A stretch of DNA of 64,000 bases from Pseudomonadota bacterium (GTDB lineage: Bacteria; Pseudomonadota; Gammaproteobacteria; Steroidobacterales; Steroidobacteraceae): the NCBI GenBank assembly GCA_021843755.1, contig JAKBWB010000005.1, positions 140,604 to 204,603 of the forward strand, in the 5' to 3' direction. This document shows, piece after piece, positions 56,876 through 64,000 of this stretch. Both the position numbers and the translations under genes were made by a program. Position 1 is the stretch's first letter. Every line of letters starts with the position of its first letter. Under the pieces are notes generated by a model. The model had not been told where the DNA came from. It saw only the letters and a program-made list of their open reading frames with translations, and did no database searches.

Positions 56876-57288
56876 TCATGATCTAGACACCGACTGCGGG
56901 ACGAATTCGCATTCCTTCGCTGCGACCGAGAACGCGCCGGCGCGCGCCACGCCACATCCCACCGACCGGCGCCGATTGCTCACGCGCCGTCTCGTGAACC
57001 GGCGCACCTCCGAAGTACCCCGGTTCCAGACGACCGCCACTGAGCGCCTGGCCTGTCTTCCTGGGCGACACGACGACACGTCTCTTGCGTTTAACAACCA
57101 TATCTACCCGCACTCGACACTCGCAGCCGACAGTTACGCGCCTCGTCACAATGCTCGCACACGCTCGACACACGACACCGCGTCCACGTCTGATTAGCAC
57201 CTTGACTCGGACGTCAATCCACAGAGTATGGCGGCCACATCAGCATCGCGTTCTCGCACGTGCGCAGGTCCTGTCCTTCGGCGCCTGG
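56876..57288. other. Divergent region between two ECF sigma genes
   Basis: About 410 bases without a credible gene. The frame of the second sigma factor stays open through much of it, but that stretch is Thr/Arg/His-rich and unlike any sigma N-terminus. The segment 57085-57125 is AT-richer and may hold promoters. Confidence 0.3.
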
Positions 57289-57885
57289 GTGCGTGAGGGG
57301 CGCGATGTTGCGATTTTCAGAATCCAAAATGCCTCGGAACAGAGCAGCCCCGATTTGTCGCAGGACCCGCCACGCTCACCCCGACACAACGCCGCTCGAA
57401 CTCCGCCGTGGTATTCGCGCCTGATCAGGGTCTGCACGCGGCTGGGACGACCGCTGGAGGATGCCGAGGATCTGGTCCAGGAGGCTTATCTGCGGTTCCT
57501 GGAGTACCGTCAGACACGCGAGGTGCGCGACGAGGCGGCGCTCTTGTCGCGCATCGTCACCAACCTCGCCATCAATCAGTATCACCGGCAGCGCACCGTG
57601 TCCGTCTCTCCCGAGGAGCTCATGGCGCTCGAGCTCGATCCCGCCCTGGTCGAACCCGCCGCGAGCGCCGAAAGAATACTGGCCGCGCGCGAGCGCCTCG
57701 ATCAGGTGGCCCGGGCTCTGGACCGGGTCAGTCACCGCACGTGCCAGATCTTCCTGGCACACCGCGCCGGCTACAGCTACGATGAGATCGCCGCGGCGTT
57801 CTCCGTCTCGCATCGAACCGTTCAGAAACACATTGCGCGTGCAACAGCCCTCCTCGGACTGCGCAAGACGCCGTCGCGATTCTGA
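57289..57885 (+). CDS. Second FecI-like ECF sigma factor without its own anti-sigma
   Basis: About 198 residues from the GTG at 57289. Region 2: LEDAEDLVQEAYLRFLEYRQTREVRDEAALLSRIVTNLAI; region 4: VSHRTCQIFLAHRAGYSYDEIAAAFSVSHRTVQKHIARATALL. It is closely related to the divergent fecI product (the HRAGYSYDE core is shared), so the two arose by duplication. No fecR or receptor follows; transposon remnants do. It may compete for the same FecR-like protein or be an orphan. The start is uncertain: an ATG at 57151 and a TTG at 57356 are other options, none with a good ribosome site. Confidence 0.78.
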   Translation: MREGRDVAIFRIQNASEQSSPDLSQDPPRSPRHNAARTPPWYSRLIRVCTRLGRPLEDAEDLVQEAYLRFLEYRQTREVRDEAALLSRIVTNLAINQYHRQRTVSVSPEELMALELDPALVEPAASAERILAARERLDQVARALDRVSHRTCQIFLAHRAGYSYDEIAAAFSVSHRTVQKHIARATALLGLRKTPSRF

Positions 57886-58169
57886 GATGTGCTCCACCCC
57901 TCGGCACCGAAACAGTCACGTTGAACAGGACGCACCGCCACGCGTCCAATTGACTTGGTCATACGCCGTCTGACGCGCCGTCAGCGGCTGGACGCGATCA
58001 TGGCGTCCGAATTGCTGACGCCGAGCCCCCAGGAATCGGAAAGTCTGTTGAACCGGCGTCCCCGTGATGTTCGGGCACTATCATACGGCAGCGCGAGGGC
58101 GTTTTTACCGAATCAAGCCCTGTTTGCGGGCGCTCCGGCGGCGGTGGAAGACGGGGGCAGCGGCTCGGC

Positions 58170-58400
58170 CTAGCGCTCGACCGGGAAGCGGAATACGCCG
58201 CGCAGATAGATTCACCCGGTGCGGGTCGGCGCAAGGCATCCGAGGAGTTCGGGCGGAACGGAACCACCGCGACGCTGTCCCCAGTGGTTGACGACCTCCT
58301 GCATCCGTGCCGTATTCCAGGCCATGATGAGGGTGGCCAGCAGACTGAGCGCATCGGTCTGCGCATCGAAAACAGCGGATTTGATTCCCTGCGGCCAATT
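58170..58400 (-). pseudogene. Tn3-family transposase, C-terminal remnant
   Basis: The minus strand reads LSLLATLIMAWNTARMQEVVNHWG, then VPPELLGCLAPTRTG, a stop, and IYLRGVFRFPVER. These are the closing motifs of Tn3 TnpA (AWNT, the LxxLSP/IAPTR turn and the INLRGxFxFPVER end). The in-frame stop and missing upstream part show it is dead. It abuts the 3' end of the HExxH protein gene. Confidence 0.75.
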
Positions 58401-58411
58401 CGCGCCGACAC

Positions 58412-59743
58412 TCACCGAGTGGCGGTGAGGTGAATGCGGATCGTATAGGAACCTGGTTTCCGCGGATCCGGAACGATCTTCGTGCCTGGGGATAGCGTTA
58501 ATACCCAACCTTTCCCATGCACCGTAGAACCCAACTGCTGTGCTGGGGCCGCCACCGTCAGTACGCTGAAATTCCGATTTATCAATACATTGCCATGAGA
58601 GGCGACGATCGTCCCCCATGCGGCATTGACTTTGAGATGGTGGTACACAGAGCCGTACGAACCAAAGTGGTCCACCTCGGTTGGCTTGTAGGTAAAATTA
58701 AAGCGCCCCAGGGGCAGGCGCAGTGTGCGGCCCACAACAAGTTCCGCGCGGTACCTTGCATAACGCGCTGCCTGCCGTGCGCTGCGGGCGGCTTCTTCTT
58801 GCTCAATTGTGGCGCCCCCGTATCGTGCCAGAATCGCGTCCGCTGCAGAGGCTGACGGTGTGGTAACCGTGATGCCGTAGGCTTGCGCAGCAAGCGCCGC
58901 AATCGACGTCTTCATCGTAACCAGGTGCCGCCAGTTTGGTTCGACGGCATCGAGCAGTTCCGAGTACGCCGGACCAATCGCGTAGCAAAAACTTCGCGCA
59001 TAGCTTGGAGAGTTCTCGACGAACCGCAGGTCGCGCAGCACATAGGCGATGCGTCGCGAGCGAGGCAGTCCGACGTCAATGCCGGTGGACTCCCCAAGAC
59101 CCTCCATGATGTCCAATTCGTGTTCGGGCACTACCGTGGATGGAAGAATCGCGTGCCGGTAGGCGCGCAGCTCAAGCGCAGCCGATAAGGCCTTCTTGCG
59201 CGCGGCGCCGCTCGATGTCAAAGCGACACGCAGGGCGTGAATCTCGCCACGCAACCAGATACGGCCTGTTTCGGTGTCGAGCGCCGAATCTCCGGAAATC
59301 ATGATGGCTTCATTGCGAGCGCCGTGGACCACGAAGCCCAGCATCGGCTGAATGCGATGAAACGACTCGTGCATGAGCGTTACAGCTTGTGCATCGGCGC
59401 TGCCGACCAGCGGCCATATGACCTGCGCGAATCGAATGCCATCGTAAGTCGTCCAGGTGTCGGAAATTGCGGCACTGCTCGGGAGCGTGAAGCGATAGAA
59501 CGCGCCGACATGCCTTGCTCCCGGCACCGGCACGTTCGAAATTGCAGCATGGGTCCGCGGGTCCGCCAGCATGAGCGGCCCGCACAGGGAGACCCCCCAG
59601 AGGCGGCCATCATCTTTGCTGCACAAAGTGTGTGCGCGCGCAAAGACTGCACGTGCCGCTGCCAACGGAATGGGAGGCGTGAGAGCCTGTGCTGCTGCTG
59701 GCAGCGTCGCGGCAACCACAGCGACCATGGTGAAACTTCGCAT
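58412..59743 (-). CDS. Secreted HExxH zinc-metallopeptidase-like protein of unknown family
   Basis: 443 residues with a signal peptide (MRSFTMVAVVAATLPAAAQA). HESFH at 125-129 (LMHESFHRIQP) is a zinc HExxH motif, and EGLGEST about 115 residues later could give the third ligand Glu. The part after residue 330 is beta-rich and may bind substrate or cell wall. I do not recognise the family. The composition is more AT-rich than the chromosome around it. It lies between a Tn3 transposase remnant and a resolvase-like fragment and may be former transposon cargo. The ATG at 59743 was chosen for its signal peptide; the frame is open far upstream without sense. Confidence 0.65.
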   Translation of the reverse strand: MRSFTMVAVVAATLPAAAQALTPPIPLAAARAVFARAHTLCSKDDGRLWGVSLCGPLMLADPRTHAAISNVPVPGARHVGAFYRFTLPSSAAISDTWTTYDGIRFAQVIWPLVGSADAQAVTLMHESFHRIQPMLGFVVHGARNEAIMISGDSALDTETGRIWLRGEIHALRVALTSSGAARKKALSAALELRAYRHAILPSTVVPEHELDIMEGLGESTGIDVGLPRSRRIAYVLRDLRFVENSPSYARSFCYAIGPAYSELLDAVEPNWRHLVTMKTSIAALAAQAYGITVTTPSASAADAILARYGGATIEQEEAARSARQAARYARYRAELVVGRTLRLPLGRFNFTYKPTEVDHFGSYGSVYHHLKVNAAWGTIVASHGNVLINRNFSVLTVAAPAQQLGSTVHGKGWVLTLSPGTKIVPDPRKPGSYTIRIHLTATR

Positions 59744-59809
59744 TGACAGTCGCTGGCCCGTACCCCCCGATGAGTCACCCTGCCGCGGCGAGTCTGACGC
59801 GGCTGCACG

Positions 59810-59884
59810 ATCCTTGGGACGGCCACCGCGCTTGCCAGTCTCGCGCGCGGCGCGCGCAACGCGGCCGCGCGCGCCCGCCACCGC
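59810..59884 (-). pseudogene. Possible serine-resolvase C-terminal fragment
   Basis: One minus-strand frame reads AVAGARGRVARAARETGKRGGRPKD, which resembles the ARARGRKGGRPxK linker of serine resolvases and invertases. It is only 25 codons long. With the Tn3 transposase remnant on the other side of the HExxH gene, it could be the matching piece of an old Tn3 unit. The rest of 59744-60075 shows nothing I can identify. Confidence 0.3.
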
Positions 59885-60075
59885 CGTCCGTGCATTGACC
59901 GCCTCGTTACGGACCGTCAATTGTCCTCCACGCCGCACACAGCGTTGTGACCTGCGGCCGCGGCGATCGTGCCAAGCGGTTGACCTGGGTGCACGAGAAG
60001 CTGTAGTTCTCGCACAATGCGATTGGCCCGCTCGGGCAGTTCGGATTGAACACGGCCTGCCGGCCAAGCCATCTA

Positions 60076-61368
60076 TCAATGCCCTCCATCGTGCAGGATG
60101 CGCAAGGCCGTCTGCAGCAATGACCTGCCGCTCGAGGGTGGCAGATCGCCCGCGATCTGCCACATCGTCATACCCCCGAGGTCGTGGCGTTTTACGTAGT
60201 CCGCCTTCGCCGCGACCGATGCCGGATCCTCGAAACTGACCCACTGGCCCGTCCGCCTGTCGTAGGCAAATGCTGCGCTGATGACATGATCCGTCCACAC
60301 GTAGTGCAGCCGGAATCCGGACTCGAGCAGTCGGGGTACGTCGCGGTAGGCGCCGCCGTCCTGATCGCGCCGGCTCGAGCGCGCGAACGGCTCGAAGAGA
60401 CCGTGGCGGGTTCCCGGGTCCGTGACCCCCGCGTACCGTTCCGTAAACGCCGGAAACCCGAGCAGCAGACGTTCCGGCGGGACACCCAGGAAGGTCAGAT
60501 AATCGATGGCCTGCACGTCGCTGATGTGATCGAAGCCGGCGAGCAAAGGTTCGCTCGGATCCGAAAAGAGGTTGGAGTCATTGGCCGTGATGGCGGGACC
60601 CGGATAGGACGGCACGTGCACCGCATAGCCCATGAGCGAAAGATAGGCCACGCGCGCCAGAGCGGCCAAATTGTCGCTGCACCCACGGGTGCCCCTGCAC
60701 TCGATGCTCCGCAGCGTCTCCCAATCGGTGGGCAGCTCGATACTGAGGAATGCGGCCGGTCCCAGCGCAGATCTGAGCGCATCGGCCAGCGCGACCAGCT
60801 GGCGGCCCTGGTCGCCGAAAAAGAACGAGTTCGGCTCGAAGTCCAGATCGACACCGTCAAGATGGTACGCGGACACCAGCGCCGCCACGGACCGCACGAA
60901 GCGCGCCGGTTGCGCCAGCACATGGTCCATCGTTTTCTGGCTGTGCGCCCCACCCACCGAAATGATCTTGCGCAGCGTACCGGTCCGATTCTGAAGGCGC
61001 GTGAATGCATCGAAGCTGCCGTCGGCAGCCCGAGCATCACCGGGGCAGTCCGCCGGATGCCGAGCACAGAAGCCCGCGAGGTCCTGTGCCGACAGATCGA
61101 CCGCCGGGTTGCGGAAATAGACGTTGCCGGCGGCATCGACCTCCAGGAACGCATAGGCGAGCACATCGACGTCATTCAACTGCGCACGGAATGCCGGGTT
61201 TCGCTGCCGGGTTCCCGCGGCGTCCAGGCTTCCCGGCACCGGGAAGCCGCGGCGCAGGGGGCCCTGATCGGCCCAGAAACTCATCAGAACCGGTCGAACC
61301 GGGAGCGCCGCCGCGCACGAGGGCACGAGCGAGACCATGAGAACGATCCAGCAGCATAGCTTCTGCAA
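60076..61368 (-). CDS. Glycoside hydrolase family 18 (chitinase-like), secreted
   Basis: 430 residues. The catalytic motif DGVDLDFE (DxxDxDxE, with the proton-donor Glu) is in YHLDGVDLDFEPNSF. KIISVGGAHS is the preceding SxGG motif, and the C-terminal DLGGMTMWQIAGD is the usual last strand. The enzyme cleaves beta-1,4-GlcNAc links in chitin or peptidoglycan-like chains. I start at TTG 61368: GAGGAG lies 7 bases before it, and it gives a compact signal peptide (LQKLCCWIVLMVSLVPSCAAA). A GTG at 61386 is also possible. No chitin-binding module is seen. Confidence 0.87.
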   Translation of the reverse strand: MQKLCCWIVLMVSLVPSCAAALPVRPVLMSFWADQGPLRRGFPVPGSLDAAGTRQRNPAFRAQLNDVDVLAYAFLEVDAAGNVYFRNPAVDLSAQDLAGFCARHPADCPGDARAADGSFDAFTRLQNRTGTLRKIISVGGAHSQKTMDHVLAQPARFVRSVAALVSAYHLDGVDLDFEPNSFFFGDQGRQLVALADALRSALGPAAFLSIELPTDWETLRSIECRGTRGCSDNLAALARVAYLSLMGYAVHVPSYPGPAITANDSNLFSDPSEPLLAGFDHISDVQAIDYLTFLGVPPERLLLGFPAFTERYAGVTDPGTRHGLFEPFARSSRRDQDGGAYRDVPRLLESGFRLHYVWTDHVISAAFAYDRRTGQWVSFEDPASVAAKADYVKRHDLGGMTMWQIAGDLPPSSGRSLLQTALRILHDGGH

Positions 61369-61534
61369 CGGCTTCTCCTCTATCACGATCGCTGCGCCAG
61401 CCGTGCGCTGTCTCTGCGCGCGGTGATTACAGCAAGCGGATCCCTTAGAATCAACGCGTTTGGCCCGGGGCCGGCCACCCTCGAGGGGTCGCGCCGGGAT
61501 CCGGGTGCGTACCCGTCAACCGCAGGAGAGGCTC

Positions 61535-62281
61535 ATGGGTGCGATCTACGTTCTCTGGCTGCGCGAGCTGAAGCGCTATTTCCGCTCGAAGGCGCAGATC
61601 GCCGCCTCGCTCGGCCAGCCGCTGCTGTACCTGCTCGCCCTCGGCTACGGGCTCTCGCCCGTGTTCCGCCGCAGCGGTGAAGGGAGCTATCTGGAATTCG
61701 TCGCCCCCGGGGTCATCGCGATGACGGTGCTGTTCTCCTCGCTGTTCTCCGGGATTCAGCTCATCTGGGACCGCCAGTTCGGGTTCCTGAAGGAAACACT
61801 GGTCGCGCCGGTGCCGCGCCTGCACATCATGATCGGGCGCACCTGCGGGGCGGCGACCACCTCGATGATCCAGGGACTGCTCGTGGCCGCGGTCAGCGTG
61901 ATGGCCGGATTCCGCCCGGTGGGCGGCGCGGGCATTGCGCTCGGGTTCCTCTTCTTGGCATTGATCGCAGTGGTATTCACCGCGGTCGGCACCACGGTCG
62001 GCTCGACGCTGAAGGACATGCAGGGATTTCAGATGATCATGAACTTCCTGGTGCTGCCGATCTTCTTCCTCTCCGGGGCGCTCTATCCGCTTAAGCACCT
62101 GCCGACATTCCTGACCGTGCTCACCCGCGTCGATCCGCTCACCTATGGGGTCGACGGGTTGCGCGGAGCGCTGATTGCGCGGGCTTACTTCAGCACCTCG
62201 CTCGACCTGCTGGTCATGGTGGTGCTCGCCATAGCGGTCACCGCGCTCGGCGCTTGGCGCTTCTCGCGCATCGAGGTCTGA
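61535..62281 (+). CDS. ABC-2 type permease, DrrB family
   Basis: 248 residues with six membrane helices. MGAIYVLWLRELKRYFRSKAQIAASLGQPLLYLLALGYG is the family's N-terminus. The conserved central loop is QLIWDRQFGFLKETLVAPVPR, and FLSGALYPLKHLP precedes the last helices. It needs a separate ATPase. None is beside it, but the DrrA-like ATPase at 33687-34475, on the same strand, lacks a permease. The two probably formed one operon before the 27-kb block came between them. AGGAGAG lies upstream of the ATG. Confidence 0.88.
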   Translation: MGAIYVLWLRELKRYFRSKAQIAASLGQPLLYLLALGYGLSPVFRRSGEGSYLEFVAPGVIAMTVLFSSLFSGIQLIWDRQFGFLKETLVAPVPRLHIMIGRTCGAATTSMIQGLLVAAVSVMAGFRPVGGAGIALGFLFLALIAVVFTAVGTTVGSTLKDMQGFQMIMNFLVLPIFFLSGALYPLKHLPTFLTVLTRVDPLTYGVDGLRGALIARAYFSTSLDLLVMVVLAIAVTALGAWRFSRIEV

Positions 62282-62524
62282 GCCACGCCGCTCGCGGCGC
62301 CGTGCGGCGCCACACCGGGGGGGCTTGCGCCGCCCGGGCTCCGCACTTACTGTGCAGCGCACGCTCGAGCTGCTTTTCGGCCGGAAATCCCGGAATTTCT
62401 ACCCCAAGCCCAGCCCCGAACGGCGGCCGTCCCGTAAAGTCGCTATTTCTATCAAAACTCGCAGGCTATCTGCGTGGCCTTTCACGGCCCCACTGTCGTA
62501 CGCTCACGCTGTCACGCCACTGGA
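62282..62524. other. Gap after the ABC-2 permease
   Basis: The first 60 bases are GC-rich with several GGCGCC-type inverted repeats that could end permease transcription. The rest shows an open + frame (62325-62528, basic, no known domain) that I do not accept as a gene. Confidence 0.25.
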
Positions 62525-63022
62525 GTGAGTACCACGAACACGCAACAACACCCGTACGTGCTCAACCTCCCTGATTGGGAGCTCCCGCACTTGGACGACC
62601 TCGAATGGACCCTGGTCGAATCACTGGCAGCTCAGGTACGCCTGCAGGGAGCGGGCTCCGAGTCCCTCGAAGACGCCTTGCACGAGGTGCTCCACGAACG
62701 GCTGCTGAAACTCGTGGAGCGCGCCGTCAACGAGACGATCGAGTACTGGCTGAAAGGCCTCGGCGATGGGAACGACGGCGACTGGCCGGAGTTGTGCATC
62801 GAGCTTCCCTATCTCGAGCACGGCGAGACCACCGAACCGCTCACCCTCACCTATCGTGTCGAGAACGCCGACGGCACGCGGACGGAACTCAACCGAACCA
62901 CGCTCGGCGCGGTGCTGTCCCGGATCCTGGAGGACCCCTCCCCTGCGGCCCGGGAGCCAGACCGCGCGCGAGCGATGGCGGCTGAATTGCGTCAGCTCGC
63001 CCAGAGACTGGAGGATCTCTAG
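62525..63022 (+). CDS. Hypothetical acidic protein
   Basis: 165 residues, strongly acidic and helical, with no signal peptide or membrane segment. Two helices (SLEDALHEVLHERLLKLVERAVNETIEYWL and the C-terminal AMAAELRQLAQRLEDL) flank a short beta-rich middle. No domain is recognised. The start is the GTG at 62525, where the composition becomes protein-like; the ribosome site is weak. Its job cannot be inferred from the neighbouring ABC permease or transposase. Confidence 0.55.
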   Translation: MSTTNTQQHPYVLNLPDWELPHLDDLEWTLVESLAAQVRLQGAGSESLEDALHEVLHERLLKLVERAVNETIEYWLKGLGDGNDGDWPELCIELPYLEHGETTEPLTLTYRVENADGTRTELNRTTLGAVLSRILEDPSPAAREPDRARAMAAELRQLAQRLEDL

Positions 63023-63719
63023 CGCATCGAGAAGGCCATCGAGACGCCGCCGTCCACGGCGGCGTCTCACGGCCCGGGTAGTGCCGCATCCGGCGCGGCC
63101 GGACCGCGCGGGATGAATCCCGCGCGACGAGCCGTTGATCGGCAAGACGACGCGAGCGTGTTTCTTACGGGGGCTGGACGTGTCAGGGGAACTCGAAACC
63201 GCGTCATTTTGGGGGCGAGAAGCGGATTTGGCACAAGAACTCGGGCCGTAGGCAGCACGAGGTGGGTATCCAGGCGCGGCATGCGCAAGCGTCGGGAGTG
63301 CACTGCGATTTCAATCGAATCGCCACTTGACATCAAGATCGACAGACGGTGCAGCTCCACATCTGCGCTTCCGAGCGCCGATCTGCAGCGGCCCCACTTG
63401 CTGGGTCCGCAGCGCCCTGATGACCGTTCCCGCCCTCGCCCGCGCGGCTCCGCGGCCGCTCTCCGTGGCGCCTCAGTCGTGCGGGTGCGCGCTCAACTGA
63501 GCTTCCAGCAGTGGGTGCCGCGTCGGCGCAAAGGGATTTGCGACCGTCACGCCGGAACGAGCACGGAGGCGAGTGACCCCGCCGGTTTGCGCCATTGCGC
63601 AACGTCCGCGCATGCCAGCCACGGTGGCGTTGCGTGCGCAGTGCAGCAGGGCGCGTGGCGGCGCATGGAGATTCGTCCTGCCCCTTGAGCCGGCCTGAGA
63701 GTGTGTATATAATTACAGT
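63023..63719. other. Region before the TnpB gene, no recognised gene
   Basis: About 700 bases. A hairpin CGCGCGGGAT-GAAT-CCCGCGCG lies near 63106-63126. Open frames on both strands are Arg/Pro-rich with no domain. The segment near 63178-63230 (GTGTCAGGGG... GCGTCATTTTGG) has the look of an insertion-sequence end, but no transposase is attached. TATATAATTACAGT just before 63720 is an AT-rich promoter-like stretch for the TnpB gene. Confidence 0.25.
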
Positions 63720-64000
63720 ATGTGTGAGGGCCGCACCATCGAGCGTGCTTACCGCCTGCGGGTCTATCCGACCCGCCGGCAACAGCGCGTGTTGGGGCGG
63801 CTGTTTGGCGCCTCGCGCTACGTGTGGAACTGGGCGCTGGCACGGCGCTCGCAGGCTTACCAGACCGACAAGCTCAAACTCAACTGGGTGTCGCTCTCAC
63901 GGGGGTTCACCGCGCTCAAAGCGGCCCGGGAGACGGCCTGGCTCGGGGAGCTGCCGCGCGAGCCGTTCAACCAGGTGCTGCGCGATCAGGAGCGGGCGTT
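63720..64000 (+). mobile_element. tnpB: IS200/IS605-family TnpB (RNA-guided nuclease) gene, N-terminal part, cut by window end
   Basis: 94 codons to the window edge: ERAYRLRVYPTRRQQRVLGRLFGASRYVWNWALARRSQAY is the typical N-terminus of TnpB (OrfB_IS605 helix-turn-helix). The rest reads SLSRGFTALKAARETAWLGELPREPFNQVLRDQERAF, as expected. TnpB is a RuvC-type nuclease guided by a short RNA from the element's right end, which lies outside the window, as do the catalytic residues. No Y1 tnpA precedes it in the 700 bases seen, so it may be a tnpB-only (IS1341-type) element. Confidence 0.88.

Noticed and set aside
58022..58052. Possible Tn3 terminal inverted repeat beside the transposase remnant
   Set aside because: Only a loose resemblance to known 38-bp ends; it cannot be asserted without the partner copy.
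59907..60089. 60-codon minus-strand frame after the GH18 gene
   Set aside because: It overlaps the end of GH18, has no ribosome site beyond chance and shows no domain.
63178..63230. Possible insertion-sequence terminus
   Set aside because: The sequence looks like an IS end, but neither a second end nor a transposase could be found.

Overview
The window is high-GC DNA from a proteobacterium, most likely a soil or acid-tolerant gammaproteobacterium. DusA, a GTP-dependent PEP carboxykinase, a Pho-box pst locus, LuxR/LuxI quorum sensing and a proteobacterial lasso-peptide cluster with TonB receptor and FecI/FecR genes all point that way; the genus cannot be fixed by eye. No rRNA, tRNA or CRISPR array was seen.

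Layout. 0-15 kb is mostly ordinary metabolism: the 3' end of pckG, a nucleotide cyclase-FHA fusion, dusA, a run of secreted proteins (small lipoprotein, GH9 glucanase, S53 acid peptidase), an S9 peptidase with a DUF2007 protein, an aldo/keto reductase-alcohol dehydrogenase-DUF302 operon, and a 4-hydroxyproline epimerase. 15-18.5 kb is a small island: two diverged direct-repeat copies of about 358 bp enclose an IS3-family transposase remnant, a BrnT/BrnA toxin-antitoxin pair and a SEC-C protein. The island separates the epimerase from an FAD amino-acid oxidoreductase that was probably its divergent neighbour. 20-29 kb holds an MFS exporter, an OPT transporter, pstS-pstC-pstA behind a Pho box (no pstB or phoU follows), and an overlapping mtnA plus class II aldolase pair. 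29-34.5 kb holds a processive GT2 glycosyltransferase abutting a 5'-truncated ABC-2 permease, a DesK/DesR-type two-component pair and an ABC ATPase.

34.5-61.5 kb looks like a large accessory block lying between that ATPase and the ABC-2 permease that would normally be its partner. It carries two systems. (1) A quorum-sensing locus: FixJ-like regulator, LuxR, a lux-box-like dyad, then a tightly coupled operon of LuxI, a PhyH-type Fe(II)/2-oxoglutarate dioxygenase, a ParB-like protein, a RAYT/Y1-transposase-like protein without its catalytic His and Tyr residues, an ATM1-type ABC exporter, and perhaps a small SWIM zinc-finger protein. I do not recognise this combination, and it is the best candidate for an undescribed system. 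(2) A lasso-peptide system: a 30-residue precursor, a hairpin, the fused leader-binding/peptidase B protein and the cyclase C protein. These converge on two paralogous lasso isopeptidases, an STN-containing TonB receptor, FecR and FecI, with a second ECF sigma gene divergent to them. An IucA/IucC-like gene sits on the other side of the precursor.

The block ends with a secreted HExxH protein between transposon remnants and a GH18 chitinase-like protein. After the ABC-2 permease come an unrecognised protein and the start of a TnpB gene cut by the window edge. How the parts may work together (inference): the lasso peptide is made by A-B-C, exported, recaptured through the TonB receptor, sensed through FecR/FecI, and linearised by the isopeptidases. 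The quorum-sensing operon would make and export a separate density-controlled product.
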